From contig JAJZDW010000016.1 of NCBI GenBank assembly GCA_021851405.1, forward strand, positions 16,087 through 80,086: a DNA stretch of 64,000 nucleotides, read 5' to 3'. Shown here piece by piece: positions 9,166 through 18,344 of the stretch (the stretch's first letter is position 1; every line of letters begins with the position of its first letter). The DNA comes from Pseudomonadota bacterium. GTDB lineage: Bacteria; Pseudomonadota; Gammaproteobacteria; Steroidobacterales; Steroidobacteraceae. The notes beneath the pieces were generated by a model. It made no database searches and had not been told where the DNA came from. It was given only the letters and a program-made list of their open reading frames with translations. The translations under genes were made by a program, and so were the position numbers.

Positions 9166-10371
9166 TCAAATCCCCAGCAGCATGCGGCCCGGATCCTCCA
9201 GGCATTCCTTGACCGTCACCAGGAACTGCACCGCCTCGCGTCCATCGATGATGCGGTGATCGTAGGTGAGGGCGAGATACATCATCGGGCGGATCGCGAT
9301 CTGCCCGTCGAGCACCATCGGCCGCTCCTGAATCTTGTGCATGCCGAGAATGGCGCTCTGCGGCGCGTTCACGATCGGGGTGGACATCAGCGAGCCGAAC
9401 ACGCCACCGTTGGTGATGGTGAAGGTCCCGCCGGTCAGCTCATCGATGCCGATCGTGCCGGCGCGCGCCTTCTTGGCGTACTCGCCGATCTGCTTCTCGA
9501 TCGCCCCGAAGCCTTTCAGGTCGGCATCGCGCACGATCGGCACGACCAGGCCGCGCTCGGTCGAGACCGCGACGCCGATGTCGTAGAACTCGTGGTAGAC
9601 GATCTCATTGCCGTCGACCGAGGCGTTGACCACCGGGAACTTCTTCAGCCCCTCGATGCACGCCTTGACGAAGAAGGACATGAAGCCGAGCTTCACGCCG
9701 AGCTCCTTCTCGAAGCGGTCCTTGTAGCGGGCGCGCAGGTTCTGCACGGCCGTGAGATCCACCTCGTTGAATGAGGTGAGCAGCGCCTGGGTGGATTGCG
9801 CCTCCACCATGCGCTGCGCGATGCGCTGGCGCAGCCGCGTCATCGCCACGCGATGCTCGGCGCGCGCACCGCCAGCCGGTGCTGCGGGGACCGCCGCGCT
9901 CTGCTGGCCGAGGAATCCGACCACGTCGGACTTGGTGAGCCGTCCGTCCCGGCCGCTCGAGGGAATGGTGCCCGGATCGAGCCGATTCTCCTCCACCAGC
10001 CGGCGCACCGACGGGCTGAGCTTGTCCTTGCCCGCCGCGTCCTCCTTCGCCGGGGCGCTCTTCGTCTCGGACGGGGCTTCGCTGCGCGCCGCCGCGGGAG
10101 CCGGCGCCGGCGCGCCACCCGCAGCCGCCACCGCGCCCTCGTCGATCAGCGCGAGCACCTGACCGCTCGTGACCACCGTACCGTCGGCCACTTTCAGCTC
10201 GCGCAACACGCCGTTCGCCGGGGCGGGCACTTCGAGCACCACCTTGTCGGTCTCGAGGTCGGCGAGATTCTCATCGCGGCGCACCGCATCACCGGGCTTC
10301 TTGTGCCAGGCGACGAGCGTCGCGTCGGAAACGGACTCCGGAAGTTGCGGGACTTTGATTTCGGTCGTCAT
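9166..10371 (-). CDS. sucB: Dihydrolipoyllysine succinyltransferase (E2 of 2-oxoglutarate dehydrogenase)
   Basis: E2 carries succinyl groups on its lipoyl arm and transfers them to CoA. The 401-aa protein has one lipoyl domain (lipoyl Lys in [11 protein letters not shown], about residue 43), an Ala/Pro-rich linker, a peripheral subunit-binding domain ([15 protein letters not shown]), and a catalytic core ending in [17 protein letters not shown], with the His-Asp active-site pair of the DHRxxDG motif. Its start overlaps the sucA stop by 4 nt. Confidence 0.98.
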   Translation of the reverse strand: MTTEIKVPQLPESVSDATLVAWHKKPGDAVRRDENLADLETDKVVLEVPAPANGVLRELKVADGTVVTSGQVLALIDEGAVAAAGGAPAPAPAAARSEAPSETKSAPAKEDAAGKDKLSPSVRRLVEENRLDPGTIPSSGRDGRLTKSDVVGFLGQQSAAVPAAPAGGARAEHRVAMTRLRQRIAQRMVEAQSTQALLTSFNEVDLTAVQNLRARYKDRFEKELGVKLGFMSFFVKACIEGLKKFPVVNASVDGNEIVYHEFYDIGVAVSTERGLVVPIVRDADLKGFGAIEKQIGEYAKKARAGTIGIDELTGGTFTITNGGVFGSLMSTPIVNAPQSAILGMHKIQERPMVLDGQIAIRPMMYLALTYDHRIIDGREAVQFLVTVKECLEDPGRMLLGI

Positions 10372-13250
10372 GAACTCTTTCTCATCGGGGCTGCGGGCGT
10401 CTTGCGCCCGCGGGCTTGCGTCAGGCGCGGGGTCTTGCGCGCCGAATTCTCCGTGGTCGTGGCATGCAGCGCCGCTTCGACCAGCGCCTGCTGCTCGCGC
10501 TCGTGCGTCTTGCTAATCCCGGTGGCCGGCGCGGCGGCCGGCGCCCGGCCGGCGTAGAGCACCTCGGCGTTCTTCTCGAGCGGCTCCTCGAGCCGATGGC
10601 GGATCTGGTACCAGGCGCCCTGATTCTGCGGCTCCTCCTGACACCACACCACGTCGCGCAGGTTCGGGTAGCGCGCGAGCACCGCCTGATATTCCTCGCT
10701 CGGGAACGGATAGAGCTGCTCGATGCGCACCAACACCACATCGCGGCGGCCGGCGGCGCGGCGTGCCTTGAGCAGATCGAAATACACCTTGCCGCTGCAG
10801 AACACGGCGCGACGCACTGCATCGACCTCGACTTCGTCGACTTCGTCGATGACCCGCGCGAACGCACCGCTTGAGAGTTCCTCGAGCGCCGAGACCGACA
10901 GCTCGTGGCGCAGCAGGCTCTTTGGCGTCATGACGATGAGCGGCTTGCGAAATGGCTGGAGCATCTGGCGGCGCAGCATGTGAAACATCTGCGCCGGGGT
11001 CGACGGCACGCACACCTGCATGTTCGACTCGGCACACAGCTGCAGAAAGCGCTCGAGGCGCGCCGAGGAATGCTCCGGCCCCTGCCCCTCGTAGCCATGC
11101 GGCAGAAAGAGCACAAGTCCGCAGTACCGCTCCCACTTCGCCTCACCGGAGCTGATGAACTGATCGATGACGACTTGCGCCCCATTGGCGAAGTCACCGA
11201 ACTGCCCCTCCCAGATGGTCAGGCAGCCCGGCTCGGTGGTCGAATACCCGTACTCGAAGCCCATCACCGCCTCTTCGGAGAGCACCGAGTCGATGATCTG
11301 CACGCGCGGCTGGCGCTCCGCGAGGTGTTGCAGCGGCACGTACACCTCGGGGCTGTTCTGATCGTGCAGCACCGCATGGCGATGGAAGAACGTGCCGCGG
11401 CCGCAGTCCTGGCCGCTCAAGCGCACCGAGTAGCCGTCCTCGACGAGTGATGCGTACGCGAGCGTCTCGGCGCAGCCCCAGTCGAGCGGCATCTCGCCGG
11501 CGAGCATCTGCGTGCGATTCTTCATGATGTTCGCCACGCGCGGATGCAGCGTCAGCCATTGCGGCAGCTGCGTCATGCGCTCCCCGAGGGACTTCAGGCG
11601 CTTCATGTCCACGCCCGTGCCGATCCGCTCCGACCAGTCCGACTGCGCGTAGCGCGTCCAGTCGACCGTGAACTGGTTGCCGATCATGCCGAGCGCGGCC
11701 CGCGCCAGCGGCTTGCCCTGATCGAGACTGTCGCGGTACTGCGTGACGAGCGCGTCCGGCTCGTCCTTCTGCACCACGCCCTCGCCGACCAGCCGCTCGG
11801 CATACAGCGTACGGGTGGTCGGATGCTTGCGGATGACGTGGTACATCTGCGGCTGCGTGGCCGCCGGCTCGTCCGCCTCGTTGTGACCGAGTCGCCGGTA
11901 GCACACCAGATCGATCACCACGTCCTTGTGATAGCGCATGCGGTACTCGAGCGCCAGACGCGTGACGAACACCGCCGCCTCCGGGTCATCCCCGTTGACG
12001 TGAAAAATCGGCGCCTCGAGCATCTTGGCCACGTCGCTGCAGTACAGCGTCGAGCGCGCATCCTCGGGCGCAGAGGTGGTGAAGCCCACCTGATTGTTGA
12101 TCACCAGGTGCAGCGTGCCACCGGTGCGATAGCCGCGCGCCTGCGACAGCTGCAGCGTCTCCATCACCACGCCCTGACCGGCGAAGGCGGCATCGCCGTG
12201 GATCAGCACCGGCAGCACCCGATCGCCCTGGGCGTCGTCGCGCCGCTCCTGGCGGGCGCGCACCGAGCCCTCGACCACCGGGTTGACCACCTCGAGGTGT
12301 GAGGGATTGAAGGCGAGCACGGTGTGCACGTTGCCCGTCGGGGTGCGCAGATCGGCCGAGAAGCCCTTGTGGTACTTCACGTCGCCCGAGCCCTTCAGAT
12401 GACTCAGGTCGTAGTTGCCCTCGAACTCCGAGAACAACAGTGACGGCGGCTTGCCGAGCAGGTTGACCAGTAGGTTCAGGCGCCCGCGGTGCGCCATGCC
12501 GATGACCACTTCGTCGACCGCGACGCTGCCGCAGCGCTGGATCAGATCATCGAGCATCGGGATCAGCGTCTCCCCGCCCTCGAGCGAGAAGCGCTTCTGA
12601 CCGACGTACTTGGTGTGCAGGTAGCGCTCGTGCCCTTCCGCGGCGGTGAGCTGCCAGAGGATGTTGTGCTTCTCCTCGGCGCTGAATTTGTGCTGCAGGC
12701 GGCCGGCCTGGAAGCGATCCTGGAGCCACAGTCGCTCGTTCGAGTCCGAGATGTGTGCGAACTCCGCGCCCACCGAGCCGCCGTAGATGATCTCGAGCTC
12801 GCGCAGGATCTCGCGCAACTTCATGCGCTTCGGCACCGCCTCGATGCGACTGCCGGTATAGAACTCACCCTCGAGGTCCGCCTCGGAGAGCTTGAAGTAC
12901 GGCAGGTCGAGCACGTGCGGGCGCGGCCGCTGCGTCAGACCGAGCGGGTCGAGCTTCGCCACGAGATGCCCGCGGTTGATCCAGATCTGGATCAGGCGCG
13001 AGACGGCCGCCTGGCGCACATCGGCACCGCGGACGCCGCCGGGCGGCGCCAGGGCGCGCGGCTGACGGGCCCGCGCGGCGATTCCGGCCTCGATCGGACC
13101 GGCAGGCCGCTCGTTGCCGCCCCCGCCGGGCAGACTTTGGAAGTAGCGACGCCAGCGCTCCTCTACGCTCGCTGGGTCAGTGAGGTACTGCTCGTAGAGA
13201 GTGTCCAGGAAATCGGCGTTGCCGCCGAAGAGGGGTGTAGGTTCAAGCAT
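10368..13250 (-). CDS. sucA: 2-Oxoglutarate dehydrogenase E1
   Basis: This thiamine-diphosphate E1 decarboxylates 2-oxoglutarate in the TCA cycle. The 960-aa protein starts with the short E2-binding [13 protein letters not shown] segment, followed by the TPP-binding half ([23 protein letters not shown]) and the C-terminal transketolase-like half ([16 protein letters not shown]). Length and domain order match E. coli SucA. It is the first gene of sucA-sucB-lpd. About 130 nt separate it from the next gene, enough for a promoter. Confidence 0.98.
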   Translation of the reverse strand: MLEPTPLFGGNADFLDTLYEQYLTDPASVEERWRRYFQSLPGGGGNERPAGPIEAGIAARARQPRALAPPGGVRGADVRQAAVSRLIQIWINRGHLVAKLDPLGLTQRPRPHVLDLPYFKLSEADLEGEFYTGSRIEAVPKRMKLREILRELEIIYGGSVGAEFAHISDSNERLWLQDRFQAGRLQHKFSAEEKHNILWQLTAAEGHERYLHTKYVGQKRFSLEGGETLIPMLDDLIQRCGSVAVDEVVIGMAHRGRLNLLVNLLGKPPSLLFSEFEGNYDLSHLKGSGDVKYHKGFSADLRTPTGNVHTVLAFNPSHLEVVNPVVEGSVRARQERRDDAQGDRVLPVLIHGDAAFAGQGVVMETLQLSQARGYRTGGTLHLVINNQVGFTTSAPEDARSTLYCSDVAKMLEAPIFHVNGDDPEAAVFVTRLALEYRMRYHKDVVIDLVCYRRLGHNEADEPAATQPQMYHVIRKHPTTRTLYAERLVGEGVVQKDEPDALVTQYRDSLDQGKPLARAALGMIGNQFTVDWTRYAQSDWSERIGTGVDMKRLKSLGERMTQLPQWLTLHPRVANIMKNRTQMLAGEMPLDWGCAETLAYASLVEDGYSVRLSGQDCGRGTFFHRHAVLHDQNSPEVYVPLQHLAERQPRVQIIDSVLSEEAVMGFEYGYSTTEPGCLTIWEGQFGDFANGAQVVIDQFISSGEAKWERYCGLVLFLPHGYEGQGPEHSSARLERFLQLCAESNMQVCVPSTPAQMFHMLRRQMLQPFRKPLIVMTPKSLLRHELSVSALEELSSGAFARVIDEVDEVEVDAVRRAVFCSGKVYFDLLKARRAAGRRDVVLVRIEQLYPFPSEEYQAVLARYPNLRDVVWCQEEPQNQGAWYQIRHRLEEPLEKNAEVLYAGRAPAAAPATGISKTHEREQQALVEAALHATTTENSARKTPRLTQARGRKTPAAPMRKSS

Positions 13251-13377
13251 GCTGGGAGAGGCAACTGCGAATCGCTAGTGTAACGGAAAGGCCACAGGCG
13301 AGGAATATGCAATCGTGCGTCATACGCCGAAACTTAACGCAGATTCAGGATACGAGTGCACGGGACACGCCACAGTC

Positions 13378-13878
13378 TCACAGCATGCCGAGCAGTGCCA
13401 GCTCGTAGACAATTAGTACGACGTATCCGGCGAGCACCGCGTACAGAATGAGGGGCACGGGCAGGCGCCCGAAGGCCTTCAGCCGCGTCAGCATCGTCAG
13501 GCAGACGATGCCGATGCCGGTCAGGGTCACCTTCACCGCGATGAAGGCCGCGCCCGTGCCGCGCACCAGGGGCGCGAGCAGCGGATTGACCTCGTAGGCG
13601 CCGTGGTTGATCAGCAGCAGCGTCAGGGCCGCATCGGCGCACGAGAGCGCCACGATGAGCGTGGCCACCGCGAGCCACCACGGGTGGTGCCAGTCGACCG
13701 CCCCGAGACGCTCCTCGCCGGTGCGGCGCGGGCCCTGCCGGCGCGGGCGCACGCTGCCCCAGACCAGCGCCCGCAGGACGCGGGCGCGCCGATCCGGCCC
13801 GCGGCGCCGCTCGAGCTCGGCCGGCTCGCTCGGCGGTTCACGGGCGCCGGAGGCGCGGTCGGGAAGCGGTCTGGACAC
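13378..13878 (-). CDS. DUF5658-like membrane protein
   Basis: The 166-aa frame begins at a GTG (13878). It has a basic Arg-rich cytoplasmic N-terminus with an ERRRGPDRR motif, then three predicted membrane helices (about 73-95, 108-130, 138-160). The SCADAALTLLLINHGAYEVNPLL stretch is typical of DUF5658 proteins, whose function is unknown. The reading frame extends further upstream without similarity, so the exact start is uncertain. It is transcribed like the upstream minus-strand genes but separated from sucA by 127 nt. Confidence 0.7.
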   Translation of the reverse strand: MSRPLPDRASGAREPPSEPAELERRRGPDRRARVLRALVWGSVRPRRQGPRRTGEERLGAVDWHHPWWLAVATLIVALSCADAALTLLLINHGAYEVNPLLAPLVRGTGAAFIAVKVTLTGIGIVCLTMLTRLKAFGRLPVPLILYAVLAGYVVLIVYELALLGML

Positions 13879-14107
13879 GGTGGGGGCGCGCGAAGAGTAA
13901 GTCAGTCGGATTGTAGGGCGCACTCCCGCCCCCGCCGCCCGCGGTGCCCCGAAGTGTGATGCCGATCGCATGCCGCGGCTCACCGGCACCGCCGGGCGGA
14001 GCCGCGGGGGCGCCGCTTGGGCGCGGACGCTGAAACCATATCCCAGAGGCTTGCACGGTGCGCGGGAGTATAGTGAGGCGCACCGGTCCACTTGCGCGAG
14101 ACCCCTC

Positions 14108-14419
14108 ATGAGCCAGACCGCCGCGAACCCCATTCGAGAGAGGCCCGGCAAATCCCTCGGCCTCGCCGTCACCCTCGCCTTTCTGTTCGGCCCCTTCGGC
14201 CTCGCTTACGCCAGCCTCACGGGCGCCGCGGTGATGCTGATCGTCTCGGTGGTGGTGCTGGTGCCGGTCCTGCTCGGGCTGTTCATCAACGCCGTGATCT
14301 TCCTGCCGGTGTGGATCGTGTGCGTGATTTGGGCCGCCTTCGCCACCCATGAGCGCCTCCTGAGCGCCCCCGCGGAGGGGACCGGACCGGCGGGCGATGG
14401 CGCCCCCGGCAGGAGTTGA
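14108..14419 (+). CDS. Small two-helix membrane protein of unknown function
   Basis: This is a 103-aa protein with a polar N-terminus and two long hydrophobic segments (about 17-40 and 42-72) separated by a short turn. It resembles small hypothetical inner-membrane proteins with no assigned role. The start at 14108 is the first ATG before the hydrophobic region. The stop lies inside the 3' end of the opposite-strand tRNA-Arg gene, giving a 22-nt overlap. No partner gene is adjacent. Confidence 0.6.
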   Translation: MSQTAANPIRERPGKSLGLAVTLAFLFGPFGLAYASLTGAAVMLIVSVVVLVPVLLGLFINAVIFLPVWIVCVIWAAFATHERLLSAPAEGTGPAGDGAPGRS

Positions 14420-14473
14420 ACCTGCGACCTACCGCTTAGGAGGCGGTCGCTCTATCCACTGAGCTACGGGGGC
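14398..14473 (-). tRNA. tRNA-Arg (anticodon CCT), CCA encoded
   Basis: The cloverleaf can be drawn by hand. The acceptor is GCCCCCG paired with CGGGGGC, with discriminator G and an encoded CCA. D-stem is GCTC/GAGC. The anticodon stem ACCGC/GCGGT encloses CTCCTAA, giving anticodon CCT. T-stem is GCAGG/CCTGC with loop TTCAACT. It should read AGG codons. The 3' end overlaps the stop region of the plus-strand membrane protein. Confidence 0.97.
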
Positions 14474-14474
14474 G

Positions 14475-14499
14475 GGGCCGGCGGTGAGTTTACCGGCCC
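14475..14499 (-). terminator. Hairpin just upstream of tRNA-Arg
   Basis: GGGCCGG (14475-14481) pairs with CCGGCCC (14493-14499) across 11 nt. It lies 43 nt past the stop of the GGDEF gene and directly before the tRNA 5' end. It could end the cyclase transcript or sit in the tRNA leader. No T-run follows. Confidence 0.35.
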
Positions 14500-14542
14500 G
14501 AGGACCCTGCCGCTCGGTTGATTGCCCGGCGAGCACCGGCGT

Positions 14543-15712
14543 TCAGTTCAGCGGATCGAGTACCTCAAGGGCGAAACGACTGGGCTCGTGACGCGCCGTG
14601 GCCGGACGAACTTCGATACGGCCGCGCCCGGCGTTCTTCGCCGCGTAGCAGGCGGCATCGGCCACGCGCAGCAGCGCCGCGGCATCGGCCGCACCGGGCT
14701 CGGCCCAGGCGACCCCCATGCTCGCCCCCACTCGAAAATAGTGCCCGCCCTCCCAGTGCAGCACGAACTCCTCGATCGCAGCGAGCGCCTCGCGCGCCAC
14801 CCGCTCGGCCCGCTCACCGGGACAGCCGGGCAGCAGCAGCGCGAACTCATCACCGCCGATGCGCGCAGCGGTGTCGCTCGCGCGCGCGTGCATCTTGAGA
14901 ATCTCACTGACCCGCCGCAGCGCCTCATCGCCGGCCGCATGGCCCCCGCGATCGTTGATCTCCTTGAAGCGATCGAGGTCGATGAACACCAGCGCGCAGG
15001 GTTCATGCTTGCGGCCGGCCACCTCGCGCAGCCGGACGTTGAACTCACGATGATTGACCAGATCGACCAGTGGATCGTGCGTCGCCTGGTACTGTAGCGC
15101 GCGGGTGAGCTGTGCATTCTCGGCGGTGATGTCGAGCACCTTGCCGATGGTCTGGTCGGTCTTGTACGCCGAATGCGCCACCATGGCGACGTACACGACG
15201 TTCACGAATGCGAGCGCGTAGTGCAGCGCCAGCGGATCGGTGAGCAGTCGCCACTCCATCGACAGCGCAAGCGGCGTCATGAAGATCATGTAGCAGCGCC
15301 ACAGCGCCCCGTAAGAGGTCATCGCCCCAGCGATGACGCCGGCGAACACCAGCACGGTGAGCATCCGATGCGCGACGTCCCCGAGCGGCAGAAACAGCAG
15401 CGCCCCGATGCCCCAGACGATGCCCGAGACCAGCGTCGCGGCATCGAGCCGCCGCCGCCACTCGCGGGCCGAGCGTGCCAGGGGATTGCGCTCGAAGGTG
15501 CGGCTCTCCAGATGGCGCAGGACCGAAAGCGACACGATCAGCGCCAACCAGGCGAACAACATCGTGCGCGAGGCAACCTCGTAGAGCAGCGCCACCAGCA
15601 TGGCCGCGCCCACCACCGCCGCGCTCAGCATGAACGTGAAATTGCCGTAGACCAGCCGAAGCCGTTCGAGGTCGGCCCTCTGCGCTGCGTTCTCCGACGG
15701 GTTCTCGCTCAC
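14543..15712 (-). CDS. Membrane-bound diguanylate cyclase (GGDEF)
   Basis: The 389-aa protein has about five or six predicted membrane helices in residues 25-195 and a C-terminal GGDEF domain that should make c-di-GMP from two GTP. The active-site motif is intact (GGDEF, 286-290). An RASD product-inhibition I-site lies five residues before it (277-280). The ATHDPLVDLVNHREF entry and FIDLDRFKEIND metal-site segments are present. No sensory domain beyond the membrane block is visible. It is single, with tRNA-Arg downstream. Confidence 0.92.
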   Translation of the reverse strand: MSENPSENAAQRADLERLRLVYGNFTFMLSAAVVGAAMLVALLYEVASRTMLFAWLALIVSLSVLRHLESRTFERNPLARSAREWRRRLDAATLVSGIVWGIGALLFLPLGDVAHRMLTVLVFAGVIAGAMTSYGALWRCYMIFMTPLALSMEWRLLTDPLALHYALAFVNVVYVAMVAHSAYKTDQTIGKVLDITAENAQLTRALQYQATHDPLVDLVNHREFNVRLREVAGRKHEPCALVFIDLDRFKEINDRGGHAAGDEALRRVSEILKMHARASDTAARIGGDEFALLLPGCPGERAERVAREALAAIEEFVLHWEGGHYFRVGASMGVAWAEPGAADAAALLRVADAACYAAKNAGRGRIEVRPATARHEPSRFALEVLDPLN

Positions 15713-16159
15713 ATCGCGATCGCCTGCACGCCCTAATGTGACCCGATTTTACCGCCGCGCGGGGCAAAAATGCTGTGCGGGAACCCGCACCCCGATCAGT
15801 CGCCGATCACGACTGGACCGAGTCCAGACGCCGGCGTTCCTCGGGGGTCGCCTGGTGCGGCGCTCGGCCTGGCGGACCGCGAGCGGCGGTGCAATCGGCG
15901 CCTGCCTCTTCTGCGGCGTGCGCGCGACGGTGTGTACGCATGCGCTGAAGGTCTGGGTCGATGCACCGGCGCGGCGAGCGTGACACCAGAGCCGCCCCTC
16001 TGCGACACACCTCAGCGCAGCGGCGAGGGGGGAGCGTCGATTTCCTCGCGACCTCCTCGATCACTTCGGACCTGACGGCCGCAGCCCATCCCCCGGCAGT
16101 GCCCGTCAGGATCTGCCGCGCCCCTGAACCCGAGCGCGAGTACCGGCGGGGCGTGCCGC
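15713..16159. other. 447-nt spacer without convincing gene
   Basis: The spacer lies between two same-strand diguanylate cyclase genes. Short open frames occur on both strands but none has a ribosome-binding site, hydrophobic pattern or recognisable motif. No tRNA, repeat or clear terminator was seen. Confidence 0.6.
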
Positions 16160-17395
16160 TCAGGCCCCGGAGGCGCCGGACTTCAGCTGCGCGATGATGT
16201 CAGTGGAGAACTCCCCGGTCACCAACAGCCGGTGCTCCACGTCGTCCATCACCTCGACGCGGTTGCGGCCGCTCGACTTCGCCCGGTACAGCGCCTCGTC
16301 GGCCAGCTGCAAAGCGCCATAGGGGTTGCGCCAAGCGGTCGGCTCGACCACCGCGACGCCCACGCTGATCGTGAGCACGTCGCAGCAGCGCGAGGCGTCA
16401 TGCTCGATCGACAGCGCCTGCACCGCCTGGCGCATGGTCTCGGCGGTCTCCCGCGCACCGGCGCGATCGGTATCGAAGAGAATGACGCCAAATTCCTCCC
16501 CACCGTAGCGCGCCACCAGATCGAGCGGCCGGCGCGCACAGCATTGCATGGCGAGCGCCGCCTGGCGCAGCGCGCGGTCCCCGGCCTGGTGGCCGTAGCG
16601 ATCGTTGAAGGCTTTGAAGTCATCGATGTCGATGAGCATGATCGCGATCGGCCGCGCATCGCTGCTCGCCTGGCGCCACAGTCGCGCGAGGCTCTCATCG
16701 AACATGCGCCGGTTCTTGGTCCACGTGAGCACATCGTGCTGGGCGAGCTCCCCGATCAGCTGGCTCTCGAGGAAGGCACGGCGAGTCTGGCGCTCAAGCG
16801 CCAGAGCCCCGAGGGCGCAGGCGACGAAGGTAGTCACCATGAACAGCGCCGTGCTCAGCGCCGTGTTCGCCGACAGGTGATACCACCAGGTCGCGACCAG
16901 TTCGCTCGTCAATGCGAGCACCCCGGCGAGCAGTGCGGAGCGGAACGTCAGACCGAGGAAAAAGAACGGCCCGATGAGCGCCAGCGGGGCCACCATCAGC
17001 GCGTCGGTCGCGCCCGCGGCCGACGCCCGGATCACCAGCACAGTCCCCACCACGTTGCGCAGCGGCACCAGCACCTGCGCCATCGGCAGGTACCGACGCT
17101 CGTAGCTCGGACTCCAGGCGAGCCAGAGCAAGCCCACGCTGCTGGCGAGAACGACGGCCCCGGGCACACTGAGGAAGGGGAGCCGGTGCCCGAGCAGCGT
17201 CTGCATCGCCCGTAAGGTGACCAGCAGCATCGCCAGGGTGCACGTGCCGCGCACGACGACGCGGTTGTTGCGCAGCACGCTGCGCACATAGTGCGACTCG
17301 ATCGGCTCCGGAAACGGCACCGCCCGCGTCTCTTGCTGCAGCTGCGCGGCGTATTGCGAATCCGGCAGCGTCTCGAAGCTCAGGCCCTCAGTCAT
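16160..17395 (-). CDS. Membrane-bound diguanylate cyclase (GGEEF)
   Basis: The 411-aa protein has a hydrophilic N-terminus (1-45), about six membrane helices (50-210) and a GGDEF domain with the active variant GGEEF (298-302) and an RPLD I-site five residues upstream. Metal-binding LIDIDDFKAFND is present. It is predicted to make c-di-GMP with product inhibition. The start codon directly follows an inverted repeat that occupies the place of the ribosome-binding site. Confidence 0.92.
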   Translation of the reverse strand: MTEGLSFETLPDSQYAAQLQQETRAVPFPEPIESHYVRSVLRNNRVVVRGTCTLAMLLVTLRAMQTLLGHRLPFLSVPGAVVLASSVGLLWLAWSPSYERRYLPMAQVLVPLRNVVGTVLVIRASAAGATDALMVAPLALIGPFFFLGLTFRSALLAGVLALTSELVATWWYHLSANTALSTALFMVTTFVACALGALALERQTRRAFLESQLIGELAQHDVLTWTKNRRMFDESLARLWRQASSDARPIAIMLIDIDDFKAFNDRYGHQAGDRALRQAALAMQCCARRPLDLVARYGGEEFGVILFDTDRAGARETAETMRQAVQALSIEHDASRCCDVLTISVGVAVVEPTAWRNPYGALQLADEALYRAKSSGRNRVEVMDDVEHRLLVTGEFSTDIIAQLKSGASGA

Positions 17396-17417
17396 GGACT
17401 TAAATTAATGCAAGTCC
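17396..17417 (-). promoter_or_regulatory. Inverted repeat abutting the GGEEF start codon
   Basis: GGACTT (17396-17401) and AAGTCC (17412-17417) form a perfect 6-bp inverted repeat around an AT-rich 10-nt centre, immediately before the ATG at 17395. As DNA it could be an operator. As RNA it would hide the translation start, where no Shine-Dalgarno is visible. Function is inferred from position only. Confidence 0.4.
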
Positions 17418-17460
17418 TGCGCGCTCGCCGTGACCGGCAGCAAGATATGAACACACGCTC

Positions 17461-17483
17461 CCGGCGGACTCGAGGCCCGCCGG
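17461..17483 (-). terminator. GC-rich hairpin downstream of the CHRD gene
   Basis: CCGGCGG (17461-17467) and CCGCCGG (17477-17483) can pair around 9 nt. It lies 33 nt past the CHRD stop codon on the minus strand. No U-tract follows, so factor-independent termination is not certain. Confidence 0.35.
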
Positions 17484-17515
17484 GGTGGACGATTATTTCT
17501 TGTATGATCAACCAG

Positions 17516-17929
17516 TTATGGCTTGATCTGCCCGCGCAGCTCACCGGCCGGGTGGCGGTGGCTGTGCACATTGAGGTACAGATCGCCGGCCAGGAATGCC
17601 CGGTACTGGGCCGGCGTAAGCTTTGCCCCGGCCGGCACCCGCCAGAGGTTGGCACCCGTGTGCTTCAGCCCGATCACGACCGGACCGTTGGTGCCGGCCG
17701 CGCCCTCGTGGATGTGCACCATGGTGGGGCGGATCCCGCGGGTGACCAGCTTGCCCCGCACCGCATGATCGGGCAGCACCGAGATCACGGCCCAAGCGCT
17801 GGCCGCGCTCTTCACCGCCGGCACCTCCGCCGCTCCGCTCAATCGAACGTGCACCGTCGCTGCACTGGCCACGCCGAGGGCGCCAGCGAGCACTGCGAGG
17901 ACTCCGAACCGCTTGATGTGCGTGATCAT
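17516..17929 (-). CDS. Secreted CHRD-domain protein
   Basis: The 137-aa protein has a signal peptide (1-24, ending ASAA) and a single CHRD domain: LSGAAEVPAV near the N-terminus, MVHIHEGAAGTNGPVVIGL in the middle and YLNVHSHRHPAGELRGQI at the end. CHRD domains were named from chordin. In bacteria they are exported and of unknown function. It should be periplasmic or extracellular. It is a single gene. Confidence 0.88.
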   Translation of the reverse strand: MITHIKRFGVLAVLAGALGVASAATVHVRLSGAAEVPAVKSAASAWAVISVLPDHAVRGKLVTRGIRPTMVHIHEGAAGTNGPVVIGLKHTGANLWRVPAGAKLTPAQYRAFLAGDLYLNVHSHRHPAGELRGQIKP

Positions 17930-18344
17930 GACCCGCCTCGAATGACGCCGATGATGCTGCGTAACTTAGCATTTCACGCCCCGTGTCGTCATCGCCCGGC
18001 AACGCGATTGCGCGAGTCAGGGTTGATGAATGCCAGGAAGCCGATCAGCGTCACCGTCGGCGTGCTCGCGCCCAGGCGCTGCAGCGGCGGCCGCGAGGGC
18101 GTGCACGCACCGCCGTCGGCGGACCCCAGGGAGGCTCCAGGCCCTGGCGCGCGCAGCGTCGAGTCGGGCCGTGCCGTCCTCCACTCCACCCGCACCGGCG
18201 CGTGGCCTACCGTGCCCGTACGACCCCAGGTCAGCGCAACGGCGCGCGCAGAGGCGACGGACCGAGGCAAATCAGCGACCGATGACTGCGGCAAAGCGCT
18301 ACCTTAACGGTCCCATTTTCGATCCACTGGCATGGAGATCTGCA
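17930..18344. other. 415-nt divergent spacer
   Basis: This is the region between the CHRD gene (minus) and the BNR-repeat gene (plus). Open frames here lack start signals and similarity. The long plus frame running into the BNR-repeat gene begins here, but the signal peptide and ribosome-binding site place that gene's start at 18345. Promoters for both genes must lie here. None stands out. Confidence 0.55.

Noticed and set aside
15738..15983. 81-codon plus-strand frame between the two membrane cyclases
   Set aside because: No ribosome-binding site, no hydrophobic pattern, and overlapping equally long frames on the other strand.
18030..18344. N-terminal extension of the BNR-repeat protein
   Set aside because: The extension is Arg/Pro-rich with no similarity. 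A clear signal peptide and GGAG site follow at 18345.
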